14,455 nucleotides of DNA, taken from the NCBI GenBank assembly GCA_013331265.1, contig DUGS01000030.1, positions 3,912 to 18,366 of the forward strand, read 5' to 3'. Shown here piece by piece: positions 7,670-14,188 of this stretch. The translations under genes were made by a program, and so were the position numbers. The notes under the pieces are model-generated. The model ran no database searches and was not told the origin of the DNA. It saw only the letters and a program-made list of their open reading frames with translations. The DNA comes from Methanosarcina sp. (lineage in GTDB: Archaea; Halobacteriota; Methanosarcinia; Methanosarcinales; Methanosarcinaceae). Each line of letters opens with the position of its first letter. The stretch's first letter is position 1.

Positions 7670-7944
7670 GTATAGGAAATTATCTGAAAATAGGGAAACT
7701 TTTGTTTTCAGATGTCCTTTTTCCATTTTCTTTTTTCTTGACAGAAACCTGTACTTTATCATTCGGGGTTGAGCCTGGAAGACTCTGGTTTAAAAGCCGT
7801 CAGACAGGGGAGAAAGTTGGGCCGGTGATTGTACCTGAATATATCAGTTCCATGTGCAAGCCTGGCTGGACTATTTTGCCTGCTGTTTGGAAAAACCGGC
7901 AAAGTGTTGGGATCGAAGAGATAAAAGACAATAAAGGAGAATAA
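7666..7944 (+). pseudogene. Doubtful ORF or gene remnant behind the 136-residue gene
   Basis: An open frame from a TTG at 7666, which overlaps the preceding stop, to TAA at 7944. The first 30 codons run through a T-rich, terminator-like stretch (about 7720-7740) and look non-coding. The last 59 residues have protein-like texture: GVEPGRLWFKSRQTGEKVGP, then a PEYISSMCKPGW segment and a charged tail. This suggests a small beta-rich domain that has lost its own start, or a gene with an unusual start near 7770. There is no ribosome-binding site near any usable codon. It may equally be translated as a coupled downstream gene. I cannot name a family. Confidence 0.3.
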
Positions 7945-8090
7945 AAGGGGAAATAAAATTTAAAAATTCTCTATCTCTATTGTCCTTTTCCTTCATATTT
8001 CTCCAGTTAATTTCACTCAATTTCTATTTTAAAGCCTTTTTTAGCCAAATTTTTTCTCATTTTTATGTTAGATAATTAAATATCATCTAA
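7945..8090. terminator. Convergent termination region
   Basis: This gap lies between two genes that face each other. The + strand carries T-runs at about 8023-8064 (TTTTAAAGCCTTTTTT, ATTTTTTCTCATTTTT). The - strand carries T-runs opposite 7943-7967. Each can stop transcription coming from its own side. No hairpin is needed or obvious. Confidence 0.45.
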
Positions 8091-9833
8091 TTAAAGAGGT
8101 CTTTTTGCCGGAGAACCAGCTGGCTTAAGAACCTTCTTACTTCTGGACGAATAAGTTTCTCCTTTGATGCTTGCCAGGTATTCCAGTGCACTTACTCCAT
8201 TCACTGTCAGAGGATACTTTTCTTCGTTTCTGTATTCCAGAATAGCTTTTAGCAGCGGATATTCCTCAATATTTTCGTTCTCATATTTTGAAACTTTAAT
8301 TAGAAGCCTCGAAATAAGAGGATTTTCAAAGTACCTTCCCCACACAGGGTTATTCACTTTTTGATCATAGTAACTGTGAGCGAATGTTCTGTAATAAAGG
8401 AGCTTTTCATATCCTGAGCGTTTTTCAAGGGTCTTGAGGTTCATGAAATCGGTAGTGCAATCGATTCCTTTAAGTATTTCCAGCTCTCCTGAAAACAGGC
8501 AGTCTCTGGCGTATTTTTTGTAAAGGTACCGGTTTATCCTGTATTCTACCGGGACTCTTAAATAGAATTCCATCGGTTCAATGTCCCATAATGGAATTCT
8601 CCATTCGTATCCAAAAAACTCATAGACTCTGACCGAATTGTTGATAAATTTTGCCTGCCTTTCATTAGTATCAAAATATTCTATTGTATTTGCAAATGTT
8701 TCATTATCTTTAATTTCAAGTCCTGATGTTGATTTGCTTATCCTCCGCTTGAAGATCTTTTCGAGCTCCTGCCCATATCCCCATAGGTTATAATGTTTTT
8801 TCAGAGTGGCTGTTAGATAGGCTTCTGAATCGAAACTCGTCGAATCGGGAATATCGCAGCCGTATCCGGTGTGCCCTGGGACGAATACTGAATTTTCCGG
8901 AATTTTTCCCTGGGTCTTTAGCTCTTTTACGGCTGGGAAGTCCTGCATGTGCGGGAGAGACGACAGGTTTCCAGCCCATATCCGGAATAAGTCGGCTTCC
9001 TTTGAATTATAACATTCGCGCCATTTTTTTGCTGTGTACTCTACAAAAACCCATTCATACCCAAGTGCTTCTGCCACATGTTTGCTTATCTCAGATTCCC
9101 GGCAGCCTTTTCTTCCGTAACTCATACATGTAACATCATTGATTCCAAGCCTTTTCAGCATTGCAACAATAATGCGTGAATCAAGCCCTCCGCTTAAGGG
9201 TACTACAATCCTTTTTCCCTGCTTGCTTGTGCTTTCTATGAGCCTTGAAAAGGCATTTACAAAGGTCTGGTCCAGCATCTCAAGCAATCTGTCCTCAGGC
9301 AGTTCGTAATAATTTCCATGCAAAAATCTGAAGTAACAGCAGGAATTCAATCTATTTTCACTTTTCTGATAGAGTAAAAATTCCCCATTTCTTATCTGCT
9401 TAATGTCGTCAAAGAGAGTCTCATTACCTGTTACATATCCTGTGACCATGAATTCGGCTGCCTTTTCCTCATTCAGATGAGGGTTAATTTTATCTTTTAA
9501 ATAATAGGCACTGTCTGATACAATAAAACTATTTTTTGTTTTTATGTAAAACAAAGGAATACTTCTTGTTTTATCAACAGCGCAAAATATAATATCTTTA
9601 GTTTCGGCAACAAATACAAACTCCCCATTTAATTTCTCAAGAAAATCTCCTGTTTCTTTTTTCTTGCCCTGTCCTTCTTTACAGATTAAAGTGAATATCA
9701 ACTCAGCAAGTTTTTCCGGACTCAGAAGTTTATTCTCGAAAAAGACATTTCCTTTTAAATAACATTCGGCTTCCTTGAGCTTTATTTTTTTCCAGGGATA
9801 ATACTCATTCAATAGTTTTATTTCAGTTTTCAT
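8091..9833 (-). CDS. Asparagine-synthase-like adenylating enzyme with degenerate glutaminase domain
   Basis: A 580-residue member of the asparagine synthase superfamily, whose ATP-pyrophosphatase domain adenylates a carboxylate for attack by an amine or ammonia. The synthase domain has the PP-loop LSGGLDSR (213-220) and later family-like blocks (SYGRKGCRESEISKHVAEAL; FFGYEWRIPLWD). The N-terminal half keeps a class-II amidotransferase remnant (LNGEFVFVAE at 68-77, then VDKTRSIPLFY at 86-96), but the protein begins MKTEIKLLNE, not MCG, and is about 40-50 residues short ahead of that block. The nucleophilic Cys2 is absent, so glutamine hydrolysis is not expected. This layout resembles beta-lactam synthetases and lasso-peptide cyclases, or sugar/peptide amidotransferases using free ammonia; substrate unknown. 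It is an AT-rich, solitary gene facing away from its neighbours, possibly accessory. Confidence 0.85.
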   Translation of the reverse strand: MKTEIKLLNEYYPWKKIKLKEAECYLKGNVFFENKLLSPEKLAELIFTLICKEGQGKKKETGDFLEKLNGEFVFVAETKDIIFCAVDKTRSIPLFYIKTKNSFIVSDSAYYLKDKINPHLNEEKAAEFMVTGYVTGNETLFDDIKQIRNGEFLLYQKSENRLNSCCYFRFLHGNYYELPEDRLLEMLDQTFVNAFSRLIESTSKQGKRIVVPLSGGLDSRIIVAMLKRLGINDVTCMSYGRKGCRESEISKHVAEALGYEWVFVEYTAKKWRECYNSKEADLFRIWAGNLSSLPHMQDFPAVKELKTQGKIPENSVFVPGHTGYGCDIPDSTSFDSEAYLTATLKKHYNLWGYGQELEKIFKRRISKSTSGLEIKDNETFANTIEYFDTNERQAKFINNSVRVYEFFGYEWRIPLWDIEPMEFYLRVPVEYRINRYLYKKYARDCLFSGELEILKGIDCTTDFMNLKTLEKRSGYEKLLYYRTFAHSYYDQKVNNPVWGRYFENPLISRLLIKVSKYENENIEEYPLLKAILEYRNEEKYPLTVNGVSALEYLASIKGETYSSRSKKVLKPAGSPAKRPL

Positions 9834-9841
9834 AATTCATA

Positions 9842-9849
9842 CCCCCCCC
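9842..9849 (-). promoter_or_regulatory. G8 tract serving as ribosome-binding site
   Basis: On the coding (-) strand eight consecutive G residues end nine bases before the ATG at 9833 (GGGGT-ATGAATT-ATG). This is the only sequence able to pair with the pyrimidine-rich 16S 3' end. Such homopolymers change length easily, which would alter the initiation site's strength or spacing. Confidence 0.5.
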
Positions 9850-9994
9850 AAAATTTCTGGTTGAAGACACAATTATGGTTGAATGCTGAGGATTATTTCG
9901 ACAATATCAGGAAGGGCTAAATGTGTGAAATCCTGACCCTATTCTGGTTCTGGATTTTCTGTATCTGATTTTCAGAAATAAACCCCTAAGTAAC

Positions 9995-10002
9995 CATTAT
10001 AT
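9995..10002 (-). promoter_or_regulatory. Possible TATA box of the asparagine-synthase-like gene
   Basis: On the - strand ATATAATG lies about 165 bp before the ATG, implying a leader of roughly 135 nt. A small hairpin (TCTGA/TCAGA at 9964-9976) would fall at or near the transcription start. The rest of the 490-bp divergent spacer 9834-10323 is AT-rich; apart from the two promoters I see nothing else in it. Confidence 0.3.
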
Positions 10003-10290
10003 TCTCTAGAAAGTGGTGTGCCTTTGAAGATTCAAAATATGTTTTATTTTACAGCAGTTAAGATCCTCTCTGGCTATTTCCCCCGATCAAGCCTTAATTT
10101 TATTTCCCTATAATTGTCGTTTTTCCCCATAGAACGTTTCAGGGCAAAGCTCCTAAACTTCCTTACATTATATGATCTTCAATACCTTAAATCGCTTTTT
10201 ATATATTTATTATTAAATAATGTGCAATCATATGCTTCAAAAGATTTAGTATATGTTCGTTTGAATTTATTATCTGGAGTAATTCCAATA

Positions 10291-10299
10291 CTTATAATA
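10291..10299 (+). promoter_or_regulatory. TATA box of the first MetE-like gene
   Basis: CTTATAATA is centred at about 10295, which predicts transcription from about 10321, three bases before the ATG at 10324. There is no Shine-Dalgarno before that ATG, so the mRNA is probably leaderless. Confidence 0.55.
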
Positions 10300-10323
10300 C
10301 TCGATTGAGCTTACATACAAGAT

Positions 10324-11367
10324 ATGCAGGAGATCACTTTCATCGATGGAGGCAGCCTCCCCACACCTGAAGGTCTTACAAGGGAATGGGTGAAAGCTGC
10401 AGCCGAAACCCGAACTGAAGATGAAAAACTCTTTTCTCTGGTAAGGGAGGCTTTCCGGAGAAAAATAGATGTTGGAGTGCATGTTCCCACTTATCCGCAG
10501 TTCAGGGATATGATCGGTCAGTTTCTGGACATTATCAAAGATGAAAAGAACTGTTATGAGCCTTATATTGTAAAAGAAGAGAACGCAAAAATTCTTGAGC
10601 TGGAGATAATTGACGAAGTTGCAAAACATTACAGGGAAGAGACAGGAGAGACTCTGGAGGTAAGAGTTTGCGTTGCCGGTCCTACTGACCTTTACCTTCA
10701 GGCTTTCGGGGAAACCGCTTTTGCAGATGCATATCATATTATGGCTCTAGATATTGAAAACTTCATAAAGCAGGCTTTTAAAGCTGCTAAGAACTTCAAA
10801 ATCAGGGTTATCGCTCTGGATGAACCAAGCCTTGGAATGAATGATAGAATCCAGTTTTCTGACTCTGACATCATATCTGCCCTGACTCTGGCTTCTACAC
10901 ACGCACGAAAACAGGGAGCAGATGTGGAGATTCATCTGCACTCTCCATTAAAATACAAATTAGTTTGCGAAACTCCAATCAATGTTATTGGGTTTGAATA
11001 CGCCGCAACACCATCTTACATAGACCTTATGGACAAAAAAGTTCTGGAGGACTCAAATACTTACATCAGGCTCGGAGTTTCGAGGACTGATATTTCCAGT
11101 CTTATAGGCATTGTTAACGAGACTTATGAAGTCAATGCCTGGAAAGAAAAAGAATACATGCAAAAGATCGTCACTGAAATAGAAACCCCTGATCTCGTAC
11201 AAAAACGGCTTGAGAAAGCCTACTCCATTCTCGGAGACCGTATAAGATATGCAAGTCCTGACTGCGGGCTGGCATTCTGGCCGGACCAGGAGCTTGCTCT
11301 CAGGCTGCTTGAAAATACGGCAAAAGGCATCAACTCATTCAATGCAACGCATTCAATGAAGAGATGA
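10324..11367 (+). CDS. Core methionine synthase-like protein (MetE C-terminal domain), copy 1
   Basis: A 347-residue single TIM-barrel protein of the cobalamin-independent methionine synthase C-terminal family. The family moves a methyl group to the zinc-bound thiol of homocysteine; archaeal stand-alone forms take it from methylcobalamin or a corrinoid protein rather than folate. Visible marks: the homocysteine-binding GSLP near the N-terminus (10-13), DEPSL at 166-170, the zinc-site histidine in IHLHSP (H206), E225 and PDCG (C314). The canonical HxC pair is changed: Pro208 stands where the second zinc ligand is Cys, while C215 is shared with the next gene. So catalysis is likely but the zinc set, and perhaps the thiol substrate, may differ. 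Probable leaderless start. The next gene is a paralogue 208 bp downstream. Ends in TGA. Confidence 0.83.
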   Translation: MQEITFIDGGSLPTPEGLTREWVKAAAETRTEDEKLFSLVREAFRRKIDVGVHVPTYPQFRDMIGQFLDIIKDEKNCYEPYIVKEENAKILELEIIDEVAKHYREETGETLEVRVCVAGPTDLYLQAFGETAFADAYHIMALDIENFIKQAFKAAKNFKIRVIALDEPSLGMNDRIQFSDSDIISALTLASTHARKQGADVEIHLHSPLKYKLVCETPINVIGFEYAATPSYIDLMDKKVLEDSNTYIRLGVSRTDISSLIGIVNETYEVNAWKEKEYMQKIVTEIETPDLVQKRLEKAYSILGDRIRYASPDCGLAFWPDQELALRLLENTAKGINSFNATHSMKR

Positions 11368-11412
11368 AAAACCGTGAATAACTACGGAAAAGGGAGTAAC
11401 TCAGGAATAATT

Positions 11413-11474
11413 GATTGGCCAATGGATAAATAAATTAATTATAACCGATTGGCCAATGGATAAATAAATTAATT
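11413..11474 (+). repeat. 28-bp direct repeat carrying the palindrome ATTGGCCAAT
   Basis: Two identical 28-bp units (11413-11440 and 11447-11474), each beginning GATTGGCCAATGG and ending in an AT-rich tail, are repeated with a 34-bp period. Each holds the perfect 10-bp palindrome ATTGGCCAAT. They lie 44-105 bp upstream of the TATA box of the second MetE-like gene, a place for an activator or repressor. The unit is not seen before the first copy. Confidence 0.9.
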
Positions 11475-11517
11475 GTTTTCCTTTGAGAAAATGCTCTCCT
11501 GTACTTCTCCTCTGTTT

Positions 11518-11526
11518 TTTTATAAT
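11518..11526 (+). promoter_or_regulatory. TATA box and Shine-Dalgarno of the second MetE-like gene
   Basis: TTTTATAAT predicts a start at about 11549. The leader of about 27 nt contains GGAGGT (11558-11563), a strong Shine-Dalgarno 12 bases before the ATG at 11576. This contrasts with the leaderless arrangement of copy 1. Confidence 0.55.
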
Positions 11527-11575
11527 TTTTCTGTTTTTCCAATAATGATAAATTCTTGGAGGTCTACTAGAGAGC

Positions 11576-12610
11576 ATGCAAGAAATTATCTTTGACGATA
11601 TAGGAAGCTATCCCCTACCTGAAGGGGTCAGCAGGGAATGGGTCCAGAATGCCTTCAAAACGAGAGCAGAAGATGAGAAACTTTTCTCTGTAATCAATGA
11701 TGCCTTTCAGCAGAAAATAGATGCAGGCGTAGAAGTTCCTACTTATCCCCAATATCAGGACATGAATGAGCAGTTCCTGAAAGTTATCCGAGACTCTAAC
11801 TGCACCGAAGGTCCTTTTGAGGTAAAACTGGAGTGCTCAAGGATCGAAGAGCTTGAGGCTATAGAAACGGTCGCAAAAGCCTATAAAGAAAAATTCGGGG
11901 AGACCTTAAAGGTCCGAATCTGCGTGACCGGCCCGACCGAACTTTACCTGAAAGAGTTTGGGGGTACGCGGTATGCGGACATATATTCTCTTTTTGCAAA
12001 AAGCATAAACAAGTTCGTCCGGAACTCGATGAAATCCGCAAAACACTTTAAGATCGCAACGGTTTCAATTGACGAGCCAAGCATAGGATTGAACCCTGAA
12101 CTCTCCTTTGACGAAAACGACATCATCTCTGCCCTTACCGAAGCTTCCAGGGCAGCAAGCAAATGGGGAGCTGATGTAGAGATTCACCTTCATTCCCCCC
12201 TCTATTATAATTATGCCTGCGAGACCCCTACAATCAATGTGATAGGTGTGGAATCTGCTGGTACTCCTTCCTACCTGGAGCTTATTGACAAAAAGGTGCT
12301 TGAAGATACCGATTCCTTCCTGAGGCTCGGAATTGCAAGAACGGATATCTATTCCCTTGCAGGAATTCTCAATGAGAAGTACTGTACCAATATCTGGAAA
12401 GATCAGCAGTACATACCTGAAATCGTTTCTGAGCTGGAAACCCCGGATGTGATTGCAAAAAGGTTGAAGCTGGCTTACAGACGTTTTGGCAGCCAGATTA
12501 AATATGTGGGTCCTGACTGCGGTCTGGGCTCATGGCCTACCCAGAAGATAGCTTTTATCCTGCTTTCGAACGTTGCGCAGGGTATCAAGAATTTCAGGGA
12601 AAATCTCTAA
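11576..12610 (+). CDS. Core methionine synthase-like protein (MetE C-terminal domain), copy 2
   Basis: A 344-residue paralogue of the preceding gene; by eye 39 of the first 60 residues are identical, with the same motif order. It has the more canonical homocysteine-binding IGSYP (9-13), DEPSI at 166-170, IHLHSP with H206, E226 and PDCG with C315. As in copy 1, Pro208 replaces the Cys of the HxC zinc pair, and C215 (ACETP) is conserved. Shared loss of one ligand and shared gain of a nearby Cys argue for function rather than decay. The likely role is methyl transfer to homocysteine from a corrinoid donor; another thiol acceptor is possible. It has its own promoter, a strong Shine-Dalgarno and an upstream 28-bp repeat, so its control probably differs from copy 1. 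Ends in TAA. Confidence 0.83.
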   Translation: MQEIIFDDIGSYPLPEGVSREWVQNAFKTRAEDEKLFSVINDAFQQKIDAGVEVPTYPQYQDMNEQFLKVIRDSNCTEGPFEVKLECSRIEELEAIETVAKAYKEKFGETLKVRICVTGPTELYLKEFGGTRYADIYSLFAKSINKFVRNSMKSAKHFKIATVSIDEPSIGLNPELSFDENDIISALTEASRAASKWGADVEIHLHSPLYYNYACETPTINVIGVESAGTPSYLELIDKKVLEDTDSFLRLGIARTDIYSLAGILNEKYCTNIWKDQQYIPEIVSELETPDVIAKRLKLAYRRFGSQIKYVGPDCGLGSWPTQKIAFILLSNVAQGIKNFRENL

Positions 12611-12798
12611 CCCTGAAAACCTTTTCTTTTTGACAACTCAACCAGAAATCTTTGAAGAATTCTCTGGACAAGAATTTTCTGGACTATATTCAGTTCTCCT
12701 TTTTTCCAGTGGAAACTCTGCTTAACTTTTGAAATCTACTAAAATTAGTCAACTGATCTCAACGCACAGTAGAAATAAAGGGGTGCTCTTTTCTGACA
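12611..12798. other. Spacer after copy 2; no gene seen
   Basis: T-rich just after the stop (CCTTTTCTTTTT), which probably ends transcription. A near-duplicate GAATTCTCTGGAC / GAATTTTCTGGAC occurs at 12657-12684. No coding frame or RNA signature is visible in this stretch. Confidence 0.4.
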
Positions 12799-12848
12799 GT
12801 TTTCCGGCCGAATAGTTTTCCGGCCGAATAAGATATTTGGCCGGATAA
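12799..12848 (+). repeat. 16-bp tandem repeat, two exact units and one diverged
   Basis: GTTTTCCGGCCGAATA occurs at 12799-12814 and 12815-12830. A diverged third copy (ATTTGGCCGGATAA) follows at 12835-12848. The CGGCCG core is palindromic and unusually GC-rich for this spacer. It lies beyond the 3' ends of both the second MetE-like gene and the convergent RHH gene, so a promoter role is unlikely. Confidence 0.8.
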
Positions 12849-12946
12849 GGTTTTTAGCTAGGTTTGTATTCTATTTATATTTCAGACTATATTTTTAGAT
12901 AATCTGTTATGAGTTCTAGAAATTTTTTCATGAGCGAATCAGCAAT

Positions 12947-13117
12947 TTACTCATTCAGCCTTCCGTGTCTTCTATCTATCTCATCCATCATATCCAGCAT
13001 TTTACGAATAGAAGTTCTGATAGCATCTGATTGACTTACGAACTTCTTGTTATCTCCCACATGCTTGTTGAGGTCATCCAGGAGTTCCTGAGGAATTTCC
13101 ACGCTTACTTTTGGCAT
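12947..13117 (-). CDS. Small ribbon-helix-helix DNA-binding protein, 56 residues
   Basis: A short gene reading from ATG at 13117 to TAA at 12947. The product starts MPKVSVEIPQELLDDL, the classic RHH layout: a beta strand (KVSVEIP, residues 3-9) that inserts as a two-stranded sheet into the DNA major groove, helix A (about 10-20), a turn, then helix B from about 28 (SQSDAIRTSIRKML) that builds the dimer core. The tail (DEIDRRHGRLNE) is charged and may extend helix B. There is no effector domain. No toxin-like ORF lies on either side, so it is not an evident antitoxin; an autoregulator or local transcription factor is more likely. A GGAG lies 10 bases upstream of the ATG. Directly upstream are two copies of an inverted repeat that look like its own operator. 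Confidence 0.85.
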   Translation of the reverse strand: MPKVSVEIPQELLDDLNKHVGDNKKFVSQSDAIRTSIRKMLDMMDEIDRRHGRLNE

Positions 13118-13152
13118 CAGGGTTGCACTCCATTTTTCTTATTTTTATTAGC

Positions 13153-13205
13153 ATGAAAGTATGTTTGTGCTTTCATTCGGCATGAAAGTACGTGTGTGCT
13201 TTCAT
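13153..13205 (-). promoter_or_regulatory. Tandem 24-bp inverted repeats, probable RHH operator
   Basis: Two 24-bp sites, 13153-13176 and 13182-13205, each have the form ATGAAAG-N10-CTTTCAT with perfect 7-bp arms, and are repeated with a 29-bp period. The spacers are similar but not identical (TATGTTTGTG and TACGTGTGTG), so the arms are better conserved than the centres. The nearer site ends 36 bp before the RHH start codon, next to an AT-rich TATA-like stretch (about 13137-13151). Paired half-sites suit RHH dimers binding cooperatively. Confidence 0.75.
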
Positions 13206-13560
13206 TTATTTGTGCCTGTTATTTTAAGAATATCATTTGTGTTTTTTATTTTTTGTCTTTCCTGATTGATAACTTCTTCCTTCCGCTCAGGTTTGTCTCT
13301 TTAAACTGATCAGCTTTCTGGTGAATATTAGCTCTTAGCTGTGGATGTTTTTAGTTGACAGTCTTTCTTTTGCTGAAGTTCGAGAGACCTCTTAGAGTGG
13401 CACAATTTTCCGGGCAATACTGAGATGAGTAGAAGGGCCAGATAAAGGTTGAGCAAGTAGGTTTTAAATAAAGGCTGAGTAAGGTTTCAAAAAGATATAT
13501 GAAAAATGAAAAAAACACTTTCTAAAAGAAGAAATTACCAAAAGAGAAATATGAGATTAG
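13206..13560. other. Spacer between RHH operator and tRNA; no gene seen
   Basis: No convincing reading frame on either strand. Opposite 13500-13560 the - strand is T-rich (GTTTTTTTCATTTTT opposite about 13500-13516), suitable for ending the tRNA transcript. Confidence 0.45.
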
Positions 13561-13634
13561 CGGGCCCGAAGGGATTTGAACCCCCGGCCTATGGATTAAG
13601 AGTCCATCGCTCTGCCTGACTAAGCTACGGGCCC
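13561..13634 (-). tRNA. tRNA-Lys (anticodon CTT)
   Basis: The - strand folds into a complete cloverleaf. The acceptor stem GGGCCCG/CGGGCCC is perfect, with G as discriminator base. The D arm reads GCTTAGTCAGGCAGAGC, and the anticodon arm is ATGGA-CTCTTAA-TCCAT with CTT at 34-36, reading AAG (Lys). The variable loop is AGGCC. The T arm is GGGGG-TTCAAAT-CCCTT with two G-U pairs. CCA is not encoded, as is common in archaea, and there is no intron. All invariant bases (T8, G18G19 region, T54T55C56) are as expected. Confidence 0.96.
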
Positions 13635-13680
13635 ACGCATTATTATTCTCATTTTGTAAGCGACTCTCAGAATGTATTTT

Positions 13681-13693
13681 CAAATATTTATAG
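13681..13693 (-). promoter_or_regulatory. TATA box of tRNA-Lys
   Basis: On the - strand CTATAAATATTTG is centred about 54 bp before the tRNA 5' end. That predicts a start near 13661 and a 5' leader of roughly 27 nt for RNase P to remove. Confidence 0.6.
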
Positions 13694-13980
13694 ATTACGC
13701 TTAATATGGGTACTTTTCACACTTCTTTATTCCCTAAATAAAGTATTTTTTCTTATATTCATCTGATCTTCTGGAAACTTCTCTTTTATGTTAAGGCATC
13801 GCTTTTTATTGTAAAGCAGACTTTTATCCTAAACAGTTTTATTTTTTTATGGTAATTATCAATAATGTATCCTTACTTATCCTGTTTTTGGAGTAAGATC
13901 CCTGAAATCCGGAAATCAGGTTTCGGGTAATGTCCTAACTTCTTTATTTTTTCTTTTTTTCTATGAATTAAAGCAAAACG
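13694..13980. other. Divergent spacer between tRNA-Lys and TRAM gene
   Basis: AT-rich, no gene seen. One neat inverted repeat lies at 13901-13920 (CCTGA/TCAGG arms around TCCGGA), and a pyrimidine run at 13940-13962 ends just before the TRAM promoter. Confidence 0.4.
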
Positions 13981-13987
13981 TTATATA
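13981..13987 (+). promoter_or_regulatory. TATA box of the TRAM gene, long predicted leader
   Basis: TTATATA within AACGTTATATACAAG is the best box A before the TRAM gene and predicts a start near 14009-14011. That leaves a leader of roughly 180 nt. An inverted repeat CGGATA/TATCCG (13992-13997 and 14021-14026) and the palindrome CAATTAATTG (14008-14017) sit over the predicted start site, where a repressor would act. Confidence 0.5.
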
Positions 13988-14188
13988 CAAGCGGATATGA
14001 GTATGACCAATTAATTGACTTATCCGAAGCTCTATTGGGGATTAGTTCGCCATAATAGATTAAGTAGAATGTGTACTTCCTGAATTTGGTTTTTCAAGTT
14101 TGGACTGTTAAGTACTGCTTTTACTCTTTTCTGTTCTATCGATGGGGCTTTCATAAGCTGATTAACAGAAGTTAAAGGAATGAATCTA

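Noticed and set aside
10114..10308. 64-residue hydrophobic frame upstream of the first MetE-like gene
   Set aside because: TTG start without ribosome-binding site, very AT-rich, and it runs over the TATA box of the next gene.
12911..13034. Short + strand frame from ATG 12911
   Set aside because: It is the mirror of the RHH gene; the - strand frame has the RHH pattern, a GGAG and an operator, this one has none.
12611..13560. Toxin-antitoxin locus around the RHH protein
   Set aside because: I looked on both strands on both sides for a RelE, PIN or similar partner and found only frames of under 20 codons.
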